Assembly: GCA_003456175.1 (NCBI GenBank)
Contig: DMPB01000156.1
Span: 3,349-16,175, forward strand
Origin: Chitinophagaceae bacterium
GTDB lineage: Bacteria > Bacteroidota > Bacteroidia > Chitinophagales > Chitinophagaceae
Direction: 5' to 3'
DNA: 12,827 nt
In this document: piece after piece, positions 1 to 9,172 of the stretch
How the letters are laid out: every line of letters begins with the position of its first letter
Numbering within the stretch: the stretch's first letter is position 1
The notes under the pieces: model-generated
Told to the model about the DNA's origin: nothing
The model's database searches: none
What the model saw: only the letters and a program-made list of their open reading frames with translations
Position numbers and translations under genes: made by a program

Positions 1-997
1 CGGAGATAGAAACACCTACGGAACTAGAATCGATAGCATATTTTAATAAAGCAAGTTGATCTTCGGCAAGCTTACGGCGGGTTATATCGGTATCACTACC
101 TCTATATCCTAATAGTTCGCCGTGTTCATTTAATACGGGCATGCCATTGGTAGACACCCACACATTGCGACCGAATTTATTTACAACCTCATTAACGTAG
201 TTGACAAATGGTTTTTTGTTAGAGAAGTTATGCAAAATATCTTTCATTAAATACGATTTGTTTCCTAAAGGAAACAAATCGTAAAAATGTAGTTTATACT
301 CTAATTCAGATGGGTGGTATCCTAACACTTCTGTAATTACCGGACTTACATACGTGTATAAACCATTTGCATCCACCTCCCAAGCAAAGGTTTTACTTTG
401 AACGGCTAAGTCGTTTAATAGTTGATAGCTTTTTGCTAAAGCAGCTTCTTTTTCTTTTAGGCCAGAAATATCGGTAACCGACATTCTAATAAGCTTTGAG
501 GCTTCATTATCATTATCAATTACTTCATCTCTACTGCATTGAATTTTAACGAATACCTCGCCGTTTTGTGTATTAAGTAAGGCTAACTCTATGCTTTCAG
601 AATGTTCTAAACGATTAAGGGTTTTAAAATGCAGGTAAAAACTATCTTGATAATCGGGATGTATGTATTGGGTAATAGGTGTACCTACAATTAGGTTTTT
701 ATTTTTGCCAACCAAGCTTTCAAAAGCATGATTAACATTCACAATTTTTTTATCGTTATCAAATACTACGTAACCTACAGGTGCATCGTAAAATAGGGCT
801 GCAAATTGTTTTTCAGACTTGCTTAAACGATCTTGAATACGAGCAAGTTCGCGATTTTGAAATTCTAATTCTTCTTGATAAATGCTTATTTTCTGAATAA
901 TTTCCTAAATCGGTTTGTCTTTCAAAGCATCAACATCAAGCCCAGTCGTATTAAGCACACGAGTGATGAGATCTTGTATGTTATTTGCTTTCGTCAT
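1..997 (-). pseudogene. PAS-domain sensor protein (probable histidine kinase), interrupted by an in-frame TAG and cut by the window edge
   Basis: Reading leftwards from ATG at 997, the frame encodes 30 residues (MTKANNIQDLITRV...KDKPI), meets TAG at 905-907, then stays open for about 300 codons to the window edge. Both sides of the stop align with the N-terminus of the hybrid kinase at 1062-4538: EII..-SIYQ-ELE-QN-EL follows directly after the TAG, where the paralogue has a Lys codon (AAA). This shows that the stop interrupts a real gene. Visible domains are a short N-terminal helix/coiled coil, PAS 1 (about residues 65-180, with APVGYV and IHPDYQDSFYL), PAS 2 (about 190-310, ending DTDITRRK) and the start of a third PAS (YAIDSSSVGVSI). 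Any kinase core would lie outside the window. It sits 64 bp downstream of the hybrid kinase in the same direction, so is probably the third gene of that transcript. Only one substitution separates it from an intact frame. A sequencing error or recent nonsense mutation is as likely as old decay. No good internal start is visible near the stop. Confidence 0.75.
252..283. repeat. Perfect inverted repeat, 15-bp arms, 2-bp spacer
   Basis: The left arm TACGATTTGTTTCCT (252-266) is followed by AA and then its exact reverse complement (269-283). As RNA it would form a 14-bp stem with a four-base loop. It lies inside the PAS 2 coding region of the interrupted gene, over residues YDLFPLGNKSY, where a normal-length PAS sequence is encoded, so it is not an obvious insertion. 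Neither side has a U-run, so it is not a standard terminator. Confidence 0.8.
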
Positions 998-1061
998 GAT
1001 TTTGGTTAATAAGGATATTGTTTTAGTAAAATCGAATGTAGTCAATTTAGAACATTAATAA

Positions 1062-4000
1062 CTACGCTAAATGAGCTTCTAATAAAAATCTAAGCTTTTC
1101 AGTTTCTATGGGTTTGGTTAAAAAATCGTTCATACCTGCTGCTATACATTTTTCTTTTTCGTCAGAAGTAGCGCCAGCAGTTAGTGCCACAATGGGTGTA
1201 GGGGTTACATCATTATTTAAGCATTCTATTTTTCTGATACAAGCAGTAGCTTCTAGTCCGTCCATTTCGGGCATTTGCACATCCATTAAAATACAATTAA
1301 AGCGTTGCTTTTTAAAAGCTTCAACGGCTTCAAAACCATTCGCAACACCAACCACTACAGCCGCAGGAAATAAATTTTTAAGTACTGTTGTAATTAACAG
1401 CATATTCATTTCTACATCTTCGGCTACCAAAATTACGGGTGCTTGCTTTTCATACTTTTCTTGCATTTTTGAAGTACTACCCAATTGCGATACTTCGGTT
1501 TTTAATGAGGTAGCATTTTCAAGCACTTGCAGTAGTTGTGCAAATTTGATGGGCTTAAGTAAGTTGCAATACAGTAACTCATAACTACATAATTCATATA
1601 AAGCCTCATCTATTACAACATCGTGTAATACAATGATTGGTATTGGCTTTGTATACAAACTTGCTGTATTGCGAACAAGTTTTTGCACGCCATCTACATC
1701 ATTACCGTCGTAGTTTAACAAAATCCAGTCGTAATGACTGCCTGATTGTAACATAGTAGCTGCTTCATTTACCGTAAGGCAACTAGTAACATCTACTTGC
1801 CAATAATGTAGGTACTGATCTAATACTTCATGAATGCTAGCATCGTTATTAACTAATAATAATTTTTTATGTTGTATGGTACCTTTCGGTAAATGTGTTG
1901 CTGTATCGAAAGTAGTAGTAATGGCAAATTGAAACGTTGAACCTATACCATAAGTGCTATCTACTAGGATGTTACTATTCATTTTATGTGCTAACATGTT
2001 AGAGATAGCTAAGCCCAACCCTGTACCACCAAACTTGCGTGTAGTACTACTATCGGCTTGCGTGAACGATTGAAATAATTGATTCATTTGTTCTGGCTTA
2101 ATACCAATTCCTGTATCGCTTACAGCAAAATGGTATACGCCTTCGCTTTGGTTAATGGGTGTGAATATTACTTTTAAAACAACCTCACCATGGTGTGTAA
2201 ACTTGATGGCGTTGCTTAATAGATTCACTAAAATTTGTTTCAATCGTAAAGGGTCTACAGTGGCAATAGGTGGCATGTTAACTGGTAATTGTATTAACAG
2301 TTTCAGCTTTTTATTTGCCGCTTGGTGTTTTAAAGTGTCGGAAGCTTCTTCAACAATTTGTACTATATCTGAAGGTAGGGCTTCTAATATTACTTTACCT
2401 GCTTCAATTTTAGAAAAGTCTAGAATATCGTTAATGATAGACAGTAACGATTTGCCTGCAATATGAATATTTTCTACAAACTGTTGTTGCGTTTTGTTAA
2501 GTGGCGTATGAAGCAATAAATCTGTAAATCCGATAACACCATTCATGGGTGTTCGAATTTCATGACTCATATTCGCTAAGAATGCCGATTTGAATTTGGT
2601 AGCAGCGTATGCTTTTTCACGCTCTTCAACAAGTTTATTTTCAAGTTCTATTCGTTGAAAAATATTCACTAGAATTTGAGCATAAATGCTCATTAAGTTT
2701 TTCTCAGTAGGTGTTATTTTATGGTTGTTGGTAACAAAATTAAAACTAACAGAGCCCCAACAATATTCGTTTAAAGTAATGGGTATGCTCAAGTGAAACT
2801 TTAAGCCACTTTGTTCAAACAACTGTCGGCCCAAACTATCTGCTGGAAGTTGTGTAGCATTTTCAATGATTAGTACATCACCTTTTAAATGTGCATCAAT
2901 CCATGGTTGCACTTTATGGAAAGGTATGTGCTGAAAATCTGAAAGTCGAGATACCTCATTTGATTTTGCCCACTCATGGGTAACGCTAAATGTTTCTTCA
3001 GCCCAATTGTAACGTTGTACATAAGCACTGTCGCATTCTAAAAAACTGCCAATTTGATTCAATGATTCGTTAATGGCCTCATTTACCATTTCTAATGGCA
3101 TGTTAATGTATTGAGAAGCAATTTTTGTGAGTATACTTTGCAGTAAAACCTGCTGTGTTAATGCCGTTTCAGCTTCTTTTAGGTTGGTAATATCGTTAGA
3201 TACACCTAATACCGCAGGTTCTGCAGAACCTAAAAGATTGAAAGGCATTTTAGCAGTTTGAAACCAACCTAAAGAACCATCTTTTCGAAGAATTTGTTCT
3301 TCTTTAATCATTATGTTTTCACCAGACTGCAATACTTGCCGATCGCTTGCAAGATATGCTTCGATTTGCTCGGGTGTAGCACCATAGGCTTCATCTGTTT
3401 TACCGATAATTTGTTCTGGGGATAACCCAAAAACATCGGCTGCTGCTTGGTTCACTAACACAAACTTACCAGTAGCGTCTCTTGCGTAAATGTAAGATGG
3501 CACTAAATCAATAATTTGACGTAATTGCTGCGTCACAAGATGACGTTGATTTTCGGCTTGGGTACGTTTAGTTACATCGTTTAAAGTAACAATATAGCAA
3601 CCGATAGTTTTAACTGCTGTAATTTCAAAATACTTGAACGTACCATTTTTACAACGTAACCTTATTTCGGGCTCATAATCAGTTGGTGTTACGCTTAATT
3701 GCTCTTCGTGCTTTGTAATTTGTTGCCACCAATTTCTAAAATCTTGGCGAGCTATAGCGTCGGGCAGGGTAAGGTGCATCCACTCATCAATATCAGTAAT
3801 ATCGTTGCTCGCGTAACCTGTTATTTGCGTATATCGGAGATTAACTGCTAGAATCTTAAAGTCGTAGTCAATTGTTAGAATACCAATTGCAGAAATATCA
3901 AACAATTTTTTATAGTTATTGGCATTAATTTCTGCTTCTTGTTTTGTTTTTTCGAGTGTTAGTTGAACCTCTTTCTGAATAATTTCATTTTGTTTGAAAG

Positions 4001-4538
4001 CGGTAATATCATTAACGGTTATGAATAGCTCTTTTCGTTGCAGTGATTCATCGAACTGGTAGTGAGCATGTAACGAAACATATACGTGTTTATCTTCTGC
4101 AAGTAATACAATTTCAACAGTATCGGTAATGATAGTTTGTGCATGTATTTGCTTTTGGAAATACAAATAAAAGCTATCTTGATACGATGGATGAATAAGT
4201 TCTGTTATCTTGATACGTTGTAATGCTTGCTTACTTTTGCCAACAAGCTGTACAAATGCATTATTAGCATTAACAATATTTTTTTCGCTATCAACAATTA
4301 CATAACCAACGGGTGCATTATAAAATAAACTTGCATACTTAGCTTCTGAAGTAGTAAGTATATTTTGTATGCGAAGCAATTCTTGATTTTGATATTCAAG
4401 CTCTTGCTGATAAATGCTAACTGTTTCTATAATTTCTTTGACAGACTTACGCTGTAGCTTTTCAGGAGCAATTCCATTGCTTTTGAGTACATCCTGAATG
4501 AGCTTTTTAAGTTCTGTTGCTTTGCTTTGCCTTTCCAT
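1062..4538 (-). CDS. Hybrid histidine kinase: 3 PAS, GAF, HisKA, HATPase, pseudo-receiver and receiver
   Basis: Sensor kinase of 1158 residues, with no transmembrane segment seen, so probably cytoplasmic. Order: N-terminal helical region with coiled coil (1-65); PAS 1 (about 66-185); PAS 2 (205-328); PAS 3 (335-455, [14 protein letters not shown]); GAF-like (468-630); HisKA (650-716) with H659 in [10 protein letters not shown]; HATPase (760-875) with N box N772/N776, G1 DTGIGI (808-813) and G2 GGTGLGL (837-843); receiver 1 (891-1008); receiver 2 (1035-1156). Receiver 2 is canonical (E1040/D1041, D1086 in [12 protein letters not shown]1120, K1142). Receiver 1 keeps the fold and K995 but has N942 where the phosphoacceptor Asp should be and N897/N898 in place of the acidic pair, so it is probably not phosphorylated. 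Known for the family: His659 autophosphorylates and passes phosphate to D1086. ATG at 4538 is 50 bp after the CheB-CheR gene, which suggests co-transcription. The stop is TAG. The signal sensed and the partner are not visible. Confidence 0.93.
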   Translation of the reverse strand: MERQSKATELKKLIQDVLKSNGIAPEKLQRKSVKEIIETVSIYQQELEYQNQELLRIQNILTTSEAKYASLFYNAPVGYVIVDSEKNIVNANNAFVQLVGKSKQALQRIKITELIHPSYQDSFYLYFQKQIHAQTIITDTVEIVLLAEDKHVYVSLHAHYQFDESLQRKELFITVNDITAFKQNEIIQKEVQLTLEKTKQEAEINANNYKKLFDISAIGILTIDYDFKILAVNLRYTQITGYASNDITDIDEWMHLTLPDAIARQDFRNWWQQITKHEEQLSVTPTDYEPEIRLRCKNGTFKYFEITAVKTIGCYIVTLNDVTKRTQAENQRHLVTQQLRQIIDLVPSYIYARDATGKFVLVNQAAADVFGLSPEQIIGKTDEAYGATPEQIEAYLASDRQVLQSGENIMIKEEQILRKDGSLGWFQTAKMPFNLLGSAEPAVLGVSNDITNLKEAETALTQQVLLQSILTKIASQYINMPLEMVNEAINESLNQIGSFLECDSAYVQRYNWAEETFSVTHEWAKSNEVSRLSDFQHIPFHKVQPWIDAHLKGDVLIIENATQLPADSLGRQLFEQSGLKFHLSIPITLNEYCWGSVSFNFVTNNHKITPTEKNLMSIYAQILVNIFQRIELENKLVEEREKAYAATKFKSAFLANMSHEIRTPMNGVIGFTDLLLHTPLNKTQQQFVENIHIAGKSLLSIINDILDFSKIEAGKVILEALPSDIVQIVEEASDTLKHQAANKKLKLLIQLPVNMPPIATVDPLRLKQILVNLLSNAIKFTHHGEVVLKVIFTPINQSEGVYHFAVSDTGIGIKPEQMNQLFQSFTQADSSTTRKFGGTGLGLAISNMLAHKMNSNILVDSTYGIGSTFQFAITTTFDTATHLPKGTIQHKKLLLVNNDASIHEVLDQYLHYWQVDVTSCLTVNEAATMLQSGSHYDWILLNYDGNDVDGVQKLVRNTASLYTKPIPIIVLHDVVIDEALYELCSYELLYCNLLKPIKFAQLLQVLENATSLKTEVSQLGSTSKMQEKYEKQAPVILVAEDVEMNMLLITTVLKNLFPAAVVVGVANGFEAVEAFKKQRFNCILMDVQMPEMDGLEATACIRKIECLNNDVTPTPIVALTAGATSDEKEKCIAAGMNDFLTKPIETEKLRFLLEAHLA
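1768..1779 (+). repeat. Iterated 12-mer copy 1 (TTTACCGTAAGG)
   Basis: Exact copy preceded by CTTCA, inside the pseudo-receiver coding region of the hybrid kinase. On the coding strand it is split as C-CTT-ACG-GTA-AA and gives Leu-Thr-Val. Confidence 0.85.
1882..1893 (-). repeat. Iterated 12-mer, one-mismatch copy (TTTACCGAAAGG)
   Basis: On the minus strand the sequence reads TTTACCGAAAGG, one change from the consensus. It lies about 100 bp from exact copy 1 in opposite orientation, within the hybrid kinase gene. Confidence 0.5.
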
Positions 4539-4587
4539 GACGCTTTGGGTTGTTGAACAGATACGATATTTTCCAATAGCATCTTCA

Positions 4588-4599
4588 TTTACCGCAAGG
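4588..4599 (+). repeat. Iterated 12-mer copy 2 (TTTACCGCAAGG), over a stop codon
   Basis: Exact to the consensus with Y = C, and preceded by CTTCA as in copies 1 and 3. It covers the last codons and the TAA stop of the CheB-CheR gene (ACC-TTG-CGG-TAA on the coding strand), a codon phase different from copy 1. Confidence 0.85.
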
Positions 4600-7500
4600 T
4601 AATACTTACCCCTTCAAAGCGTTTATGATTTTGATCAACAAAAGGTGTAACTTCTATATTGCAAAGTTTTGGTTCCTTACCAAAGATGGTGAGGAAAATC
4701 TTGGCATTGCTGTATGGTTTGAGGGTTGATTTGGCCTTTGTAAAAGGATGATCTTTAGCATTCACTTGGCTTTTCTTAGCATTTAACCACTTCCAGCTAT
4801 CAGATAGGATATTGGTACTTTTTAAACTCTCGGTACTAACGCCTAGGTACGCTGCTACTGCTGCTGATGCATAAAGTACTACGCCATTGATATCGCATAT
4901 TATTTGAGCTTGTTCAATAGGTAGCGCATCGAGTGTTTTTTGCAAAATATTTTCAATACTTCTACGCTCTGTTTCCATGTTTTTGAGGATACTGATATCG
5001 AAAACAGTTCCCATTAACTTTAATGGTTTGCCATCTTTGGTACGTTCTGTTATAGCTCCACGATCGTAATACCATGCATATCCGCCATCTTTACGTTTGA
5101 TGCGATAATGTGCAATCCATTCAGGTGTTTTACCCATTAAATGGTCTCGCATAATTTGCATGGTATTTTCAAAATCGTCGGGGTGAATTAATTCACATAT
5201 TTTGTATACATCGTCTGGGAACTCTTCAAGTGTATAGCCTATCATGGTGGCCTTACGAGCATCCATTTTTACCTTGCCGGTGGCATAATCCCATTCCCAC
5301 CAAGCGAGTTGCCCCATTTCCATGGCATCTTGCAAACGCTTAGAAGTAAGTTCAAGATTTTGCTTTTCAACTTTTAGTTTAGAAATATCTACGAAGGTGA
5401 GCAAGATACCTTCGATAGCATTGTTTTCGGTACGATAGGGTAGCGTTCTTACCAAATAACTCTTTCCATTATTAGCAATAAATTCTCGTTCTATCGGCTG
5501 CAATGTTTCTGTAACGTAATTAATATCTTCTATCATTTCAGGGTATACATTCACTACAGAAATATGTGCAATAGGGCGGCCTGTATCGCTTGGTAAGATA
5601 TTAGTAATGCTTGCTACTAAAGGCGTTATTTTTCTAATACACAACTTACTATCAAGATACAAAGCACCAACTTCTGTATTCTTCAATAAGTTATTAATAT
5701 CATTATTAATCTTTGTGAGTTCTTCTATCTTACTTTGATATTCAGAATTTACGGTAAATAGTTCTTCATTTACGGATTGTAATTCTTCATTGGTGCTTTG
5801 CAGTTCTTCGTTGGCAGCAATGAGTTCTTCGTTACTTGATTGCAGCTCTTCGTTGGAAGTTTCTAACTCTTCAACAGTAGCTTGCAAGCTTTCTTTAGTG
5901 TATTGTAATTCTTTCTGAAGCTCAATGTAGCGTATAGATTCTTTTTCTACCTGCTCCAACAATAAAGCATTATTGCTTGTATGTTGATGTGCCTCTTCTT
6001 CAGATTCTTCTCTGAATGAAATGATGTAAAAAATTTCATTTGAAATAGTTAGCAGCTTTCCTTCAATTACAACTCTTAAACGAATACCCTCTTCGGCTTC
6101 AAAAATGGTTTCTAACAGTGTTGCCTTTTTTTCTTTCTTTAGTTTATGTAACTGCGTTCTTACTATTTGCTGCAAGTTTTTATGCAAATGACTAAAAACG
6201 TTGTGTGAAAACTTACCCGGTCTGAATGAAATAAATTTATTTACATTATTTACAATGTGAACAATATTATCATGTTCATCGATGATAATCGATGGAGGCG
6301 CAAGGGTAGTTAAGAGATTATCTGCTAAATGTTCGAATTTCACCGTACCTAAATCTTGTGGATTTGAGAGTTGAACAGGAGATTTTGATTTTGAAACATA
6401 CAAAGGTGTTGGCAACGCTTTGCCTAGCGTGGGTTTATAACTTGCCTTTACTTTATAAATTTTCCACTTGGCATCTATGATATCAAAGCCATCACTCATG
6501 GCACCGAGTGTTTCACTGCTACCAAGAAACAAAAATCCTTTCGGACTTAAACTATAATGCAGGAACGATAAAATACGGTGCTGCATCTCTGGCTTAATGT
6601 AAATGAAGAGGTTCCTACAAATTAGCAAGTCGAGTTTCGAAAACGGTGGGTCTTTTAATAAATTATGGGTAGCAAATACAATGTTTTTACGAATAGCATC
6701 ATTGATTTGAAAACCATTTTCTCGCTTGTTGAAGTACTTGGTTAAATACATCGGATCAACATCGGCAACAATGCTTTCAGGATAAAAACCAGTACTTGCT
6801 TGCTCTAGTGCATATTTATCTACATCTGTAGCGAAAAACTTAATATCGCAATCTAATTCGTTTTGATCGAGATACTCCTGAAAAAGGATAGCTAATGAAT
6901 ATACTTCTTCACCTGTAGAGCATCCTACAGACCAAATACGAATAGGCTTTTTACTTTTAAAATCAATGTTTGGAATTACTTTTTCCTTAATACGAGCAAA
7001 GGCCTCTGTATCTCGAAAAAAGCGAGTAACACCAATTAATAATTCGCGGTATAGTGTTTCTTTTTCTTTATTAGATTCATTCAGAAATTTAAGATAATCT
7101 TCAAGTGTATCGAAGCGATTAATGCTTACCCTACGCTCTAAACGCCGAACAAGTGTGTTCTCTTTATAGTAAGAAAAATCAATACCACAGTGGTCTCTCA
7201 AAATCAATACTACTTTGGTAAGTGCATCAATATTTTTGGTGAGAATATTTTCATTGGTTTTGTTTGCTTGCGTAAATGGGTGTTTCGTATAATTCACCAA
7301 TGCTTCAGGCATGGCAGCCGGTGGCAATATGAAATCTACCAAACCTGTTGCAATGCAATTACGGGGCATACCATCGAACTTAGCGGTAGTTTCATCTTGT
7401 GCCATAATCATACCACCTGCTTCTTTAATAGCCCTTGTTCCTAAAGTACCATCGCTACCAGTACCAGAAAGTACAATACCAATGGCATTTTTACCTTTTT

Positions 7501-7909
7501 CAACAGCTAACGATCGAAAGAAAACATCGACTGGAAGGTTCAAACTTTTTTTATTGTTCTGCGTATCTAAAAAAAGCTTGTTGTGAAAAATAGAAATATT
7601 TTTACGAGGTGGTATGAGGTAAATATTATTCGGTTGCACCTCCATACTTTCTTCAGCAATTTGAATCGGAATTTTAGTGTGGCGTGCCAACAACTCGTCC
7701 ATTAAACTTTTATAGTCGGGCGATAAGTGCTGCACTACCACAAAAGCTAGTCCGCAGTTTTCTGGTACGTTGCTAAAAAATTCTTGTAATGCTTCTAAGC
7801 CACCAGCAGATGCACCTACACCTACAATAATGGTTTCTTTAGATTTTTCTACAGAATCATGCCTATCTTCCAGCCTGTTATTGGCTGTGCTATTGCCAGT
7901 CTTTTTCAT
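4589..7909 (-). CDS. CheB-CheR-PAS fusion protein (methylesterase/methyltransferase sensor)
   Basis: Protein of 1106 residues without a membrane segment. Order: CheB methylesterase (about 25-205) with catalytic S34 (GASAGG), H61 (VVQHLSPDY) and D153 (SGTGSDGT); CheR N-terminal helical domain (225-285); CheR SAM-dependent methyltransferase (290-485) with [14 protein letters not shown] (327-340) and the [11 protein letters not shown] motif (428-438); degenerate PAS-like region (525-635); long coiled coil (645-740); and three PAS regions (735-845, 855-975, 985-1103). There is no CheB receiver, no kinase core and no output domain. CheB normally removes and CheR adds methyl groups on Glu residues of chemoreceptors. 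In such soluble fusions the substrate is unknown to me. First gene of the presumed three-gene unit (50 bp before the hybrid kinase), so it may tune the neighbouring kinases, which is inference. ATG at 7909 is the first Met and opens onto the divergent intergenic region. Confidence 0.93.
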   Translation of the reverse strand: MKKTGNSTANNRLEDRHDSVEKSKETIIVGVGASAGGLEALQEFFSNVPENCGLAFVVVQHLSPDYKSLMDELLARHTKIPIQIAEESMEVQPNNIYLIPPRKNISIFHNKLFLDTQNNKKSLNLPVDVFFRSLAVEKGKNAIGIVLSGTGSDGTLGTRAIKEAGGMIMAQDETTAKFDGMPRNCIATGLVDFILPPAAMPEALVNYTKHPFTQANKTNENILTKNIDALTKVVLILRDHCGIDFSYYKENTLVRRLERRVSINRFDTLEDYLKFLNESNKEKETLYRELLIGVTRFFRDTEAFARIKEKVIPNIDFKSKKPIRIWSVGCSTGEEVYSLAILFQEYLDQNELDCDIKFFATDVDKYALEQASTGFYPESIVADVDPMYLTKYFNKRENGFQINDAIRKNIVFATHNLLKDPPFSKLDLLICRNLFIYIKPEMQHRILSFLHYSLSPKGFLFLGSSETLGAMSDGFDIIDAKWKIYKVKASYKPTLGKALPTPLYVSKSKSPVQLSNPQDLGTVKFEHLADNLLTTLAPPSIIIDEHDNIVHIVNNVNKFISFRPGKFSHNVFSHLHKNLQQIVRTQLHKLKKEKKATLLETIFEAEEGIRLRVVIEGKLLTISNEIFYIISFREESEEEAHQHTSNNALLLEQVEKESIRYIELQKELQYTKESLQATVEELETSNEELQSSNEELIAANEELQSTNEELQSVNEELFTVNSEYQSKIEELTKINNDINNLLKNTEVGALYLDSKLCIRKITPLVASITNILPSDTGRPIAHISVVNVYPEMIEDINYVTETLQPIEREFIANNGKSYLVRTLPYRTENNAIEGILLTFVDISKLKVEKQNLELTSKRLQDAMEMGQLAWWEWDYATGKVKMDARKATMIGYTLEEFPDDVYKICELIHPDDFENTMQIMRDHLMGKTPEWIAHYRIKRKDGGYAWYYDRGAITERTKDGKPLKLMGTVFDISILKNMETERRSIENILQKTLDALPIEQAQIICDINGVVLYASAAVAAYLGVSTESLKSTNILSDSWKWLNAKKSQVNAKDHPFTKAKSTLKPYSNAKIFLTIFGKEPKLCNIEVTPFVDQNHKRFEGVSITLR
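5747..5872 (-). repeat. Six tandem heptads (EELxxxN) of the coiled-coil linker
   Basis: Residues 680-721 of the CheB-CheR protein consist of six consecutive 7-residue units: [42 protein letters not shown]. The period is a perfect 21 bp in DNA, but third positions vary, so selection is on protein. It is a parallel-helix signalling linker between the CheR half and the C-terminal PAS regions. The last unit carries a two-mismatch form of the iterated 12-mer (5747-5758, minus strand). Confidence 0.85.
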
Positions 7910-8044
7910 AATGTCGTTAATTGATCAAGGGTACTTAAATGTAATAGTTGTGCAACTAGTTTGCAAGCCCTTTCCATGCTTGTTAATTATTTAAACAAAT
8001 AATACCTAATTCTATTAAACAAAATCACTCATATACCTACCACC
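7910..8044. promoter_or_regulatory. Divergent intergenic region with two inverted repeats
   Basis: This 135-bp AT-rich gap must hold the promoters of both the leftward signalling unit and the rightward lactonase gene. Inverted repeat 1 is TAGTTG-TG-CAACTA at 7945-7958. Inverted repeat 2 is ATTATTT-AAAC-AAATAAT at 7986-8003. Either could be an operator. I see no clean Bacteroidota -33/-7 pair (TTTG...TAnnTTTG). The nearest rightward candidate is TTTG at 7960-7963 with a poor -7 match about 20 bp later. Exact promoter positions are unresolved. Confidence 0.4.
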
Positions 8045-9172
8045 ATGGCTTCATTTACCGTAAGGAACACTTTTTTATGCGGCTTCATCTGCTTATTTGT
8101 AAGTATAACTCATGCACAAAACCAGCTTATTGTAAGTACCTATGCCACTGAAAAACAAGAAGGTATACAATTATATCAGTGGGATGAAGCCAAAGGAGTA
8201 TTAATAAAAATGAGCAGTGTAAGCGGTGTTGAAAACCCCTCATTTGTAGCAATGCACCCTTACGGTAAATACATGATTGCAGTGAGTGAAGTAGCTAACG
8301 ATACGCAAGCATCTATCGTGAGTTATCGCTTTAATAAAAACACCCTTGTACCAATTAACAAAAGCTTGGTACGAGGTGAGCATCCTTGTTATGTAAGCTT
8401 TAGTGCCGATGGCAAATGGATTTTTACGTCCAACTATAGTAGTGGCAATATTGCGGCACACCAATTCACCGATAGTATTCATAGTATACAGCATAGCATA
8501 GCTTCAACTGGAGGAAGTGTGCACCCAACAAGACAAACCAAATCGCATGCACATGCCATCCTACAAACGCCAAACCAAAAATATATTTGGATAACCAACC
8601 TGGGTAACGACCGAATTTATGTACACCGTTACGATGCGCTCAACGGAATAAGTTATAAACCCGAGGCAGTGTTTGCATGTGTGGCTGGCAGTGGTCCCAG
8701 GCATATAGCATTTCATCCAAGCTTACCCATTGCTTTTGTAATGGAAGAATTAACCGGTACTGTAAGTGTTATTCAATATCAAGGAAGTGCCTTACGGCAA
8801 ATACAACGTCTTGCCATTACCAACACCACAACTACCGATGCGGGTAGTGCTGATATTCATGTTTCGCCAGATGGTAAGTTTGTTTATGCAACCAACCGCG
8901 GTAATAGTAATACTATTGTTGCTATGGAGTTCAATATACAAAAGCAACAACTAACTATTATACAAACATTGCCAACAGGTAATGGCCCGCGTAATTTTAG
9001 TATTAGTCCTAGTGGTCGATGGGTATTAGTGGCTAATCAAAAAAGTAACGATGTATACATTTACAAACGTTCTTTAACTACCGGCTTGCTTGAACGACAT
9101 GCAATACACACCGACAGTGCATTACAACGACCCGTATGTATACAGTGGGTTACGAATACGAGTGTTTTTTAA
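8045..9172 (+). CDS. Exported seven-bladed beta-propeller protein of the lactonase (6-phosphogluconolactonase-like) family
   Basis: Protein of 375 residues. Residues 1-24 form a signal peptide: short N-terminus with R7, hydrophobic core FLCGFICLFVSI, probable cleavage after THA24. The mature part repeats propeller blade motifs: NPSFVAMHPYGKYMIAVSE, HPCYVSFSADGKWIFTSNY, SHAHAILQTPNQKYIWITN, GPRHIAFHPSLPIAFVMEE, SADIHVSPDGKFVYATNRG and GPRNFSISPSGRWVLVANQ. These, and the length, match the YbhE/Pgl-type lactonase family (Pfam lactonase). Cytoplasmic members hydrolyse 6-phosphogluconolactone in the oxidative pentose phosphate pathway. The export signal argues for a different periplasmic or surface sugar lactone, or another substrate. 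It is the only plus-strand gene in the window, transcribed divergently from the CheB-CheR unit and converging on the PAS protein to its right, with a 23-bp overlap of the 3' ends. ATG at 8045 has no Shine-Dalgarno but is the first Met giving a full signal peptide. Confidence 0.9.
   Translation: MASFTVRNTFLCGFICLFVSITHAQNQLIVSTYATEKQEGIQLYQWDEAKGVLIKMSSVSGVENPSFVAMHPYGKYMIAVSEVANDTQASIVSYRFNKNTLVPINKSLVRGEHPCYVSFSADGKWIFTSNYSSGNIAAHQFTDSIHSIQHSIASTGGSVHPTRQTKSHAHAILQTPNQKYIWITNLGNDRIYVHRYDALNGISYKPEAVFACVAGSGPRHIAFHPSLPIAFVMEELTGTVSVIQYQGSALRQIQRLAITNTTTTDAGSADIHVSPDGKFVYATNRGNSNTIVAMEFNIQKQQLTIIQTLPTGNGPRNFSISPSGRWVLVANQKSNDVYIYKRSLTTGLLERHAIHTDSALQRPVCIQWVTNTSVF
8054..8065 (+). repeat. Iterated 12-mer copy 3 (TTTACCGTAAGG)
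   Basis: Exact copy preceded by CTTCA. It lies in codons 4-7 of the lactonase gene (TTT-ACC-GTA-AGG, Phe-Thr-Val-Arg), inside the signal peptide, in the gene's own direction. Confidence 0.85.
8258..8269 (-). repeat. Iterated 12-mer copy 4 (TTTACCGTAAGG)
   Basis: Exact copy on the minus strand. On the lactonase coding strand it reads CCT-TAC-GGT-AAA (Pro-Tyr-Gly-Lys) and falls in the turn of a propeller blade. It lies 192 bp after copy 3 and in opposite orientation. Confidence 0.85.
8790..8801 (-). repeat. Iterated 12-mer, one-mismatch copy (TTTGCCGTAAGG)
   Basis: Minus-strand sequence TTTGCCGTAAGG, one change from the consensus, within the lactonase coding region. Confidence 0.5.

Noticed and set aside
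252..283. The palindrome as a rho-independent terminator
   Set aside because: No T-run follows on either strand, and the coding frame continues through it.
905..907. TAG recoded as a sense codon in this organism
   Set aside because: The adjacent hybrid kinase itself ends at TAG (1062-1064) right after a complete receiver domain, so TAG serves as an ordinary stop here.
1108..2466. Plus-strand open frames within the hybrid kinase (1108-1584, 2155-2466)
   Set aside because: They are antisense to conserved receiver and kinase domains, have no recognisable domain and follow from the base composition of the real gene.
5747..5872. The 21-bp periodic region as a DNA satellite or unstable repeat
   Set aside because: Codon third positions differ between units and the pattern is the coiled-coil EELxxxN heptad common in CheB-CheR-PAS proteins, so it is a protein-level repeat.
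7190..7994. Plus-strand open frames over the 5' part of the CheB-CheR gene
   Set aside because: They overlap conserved CheB/CheR coding sequence and show no protein-like features of their own.
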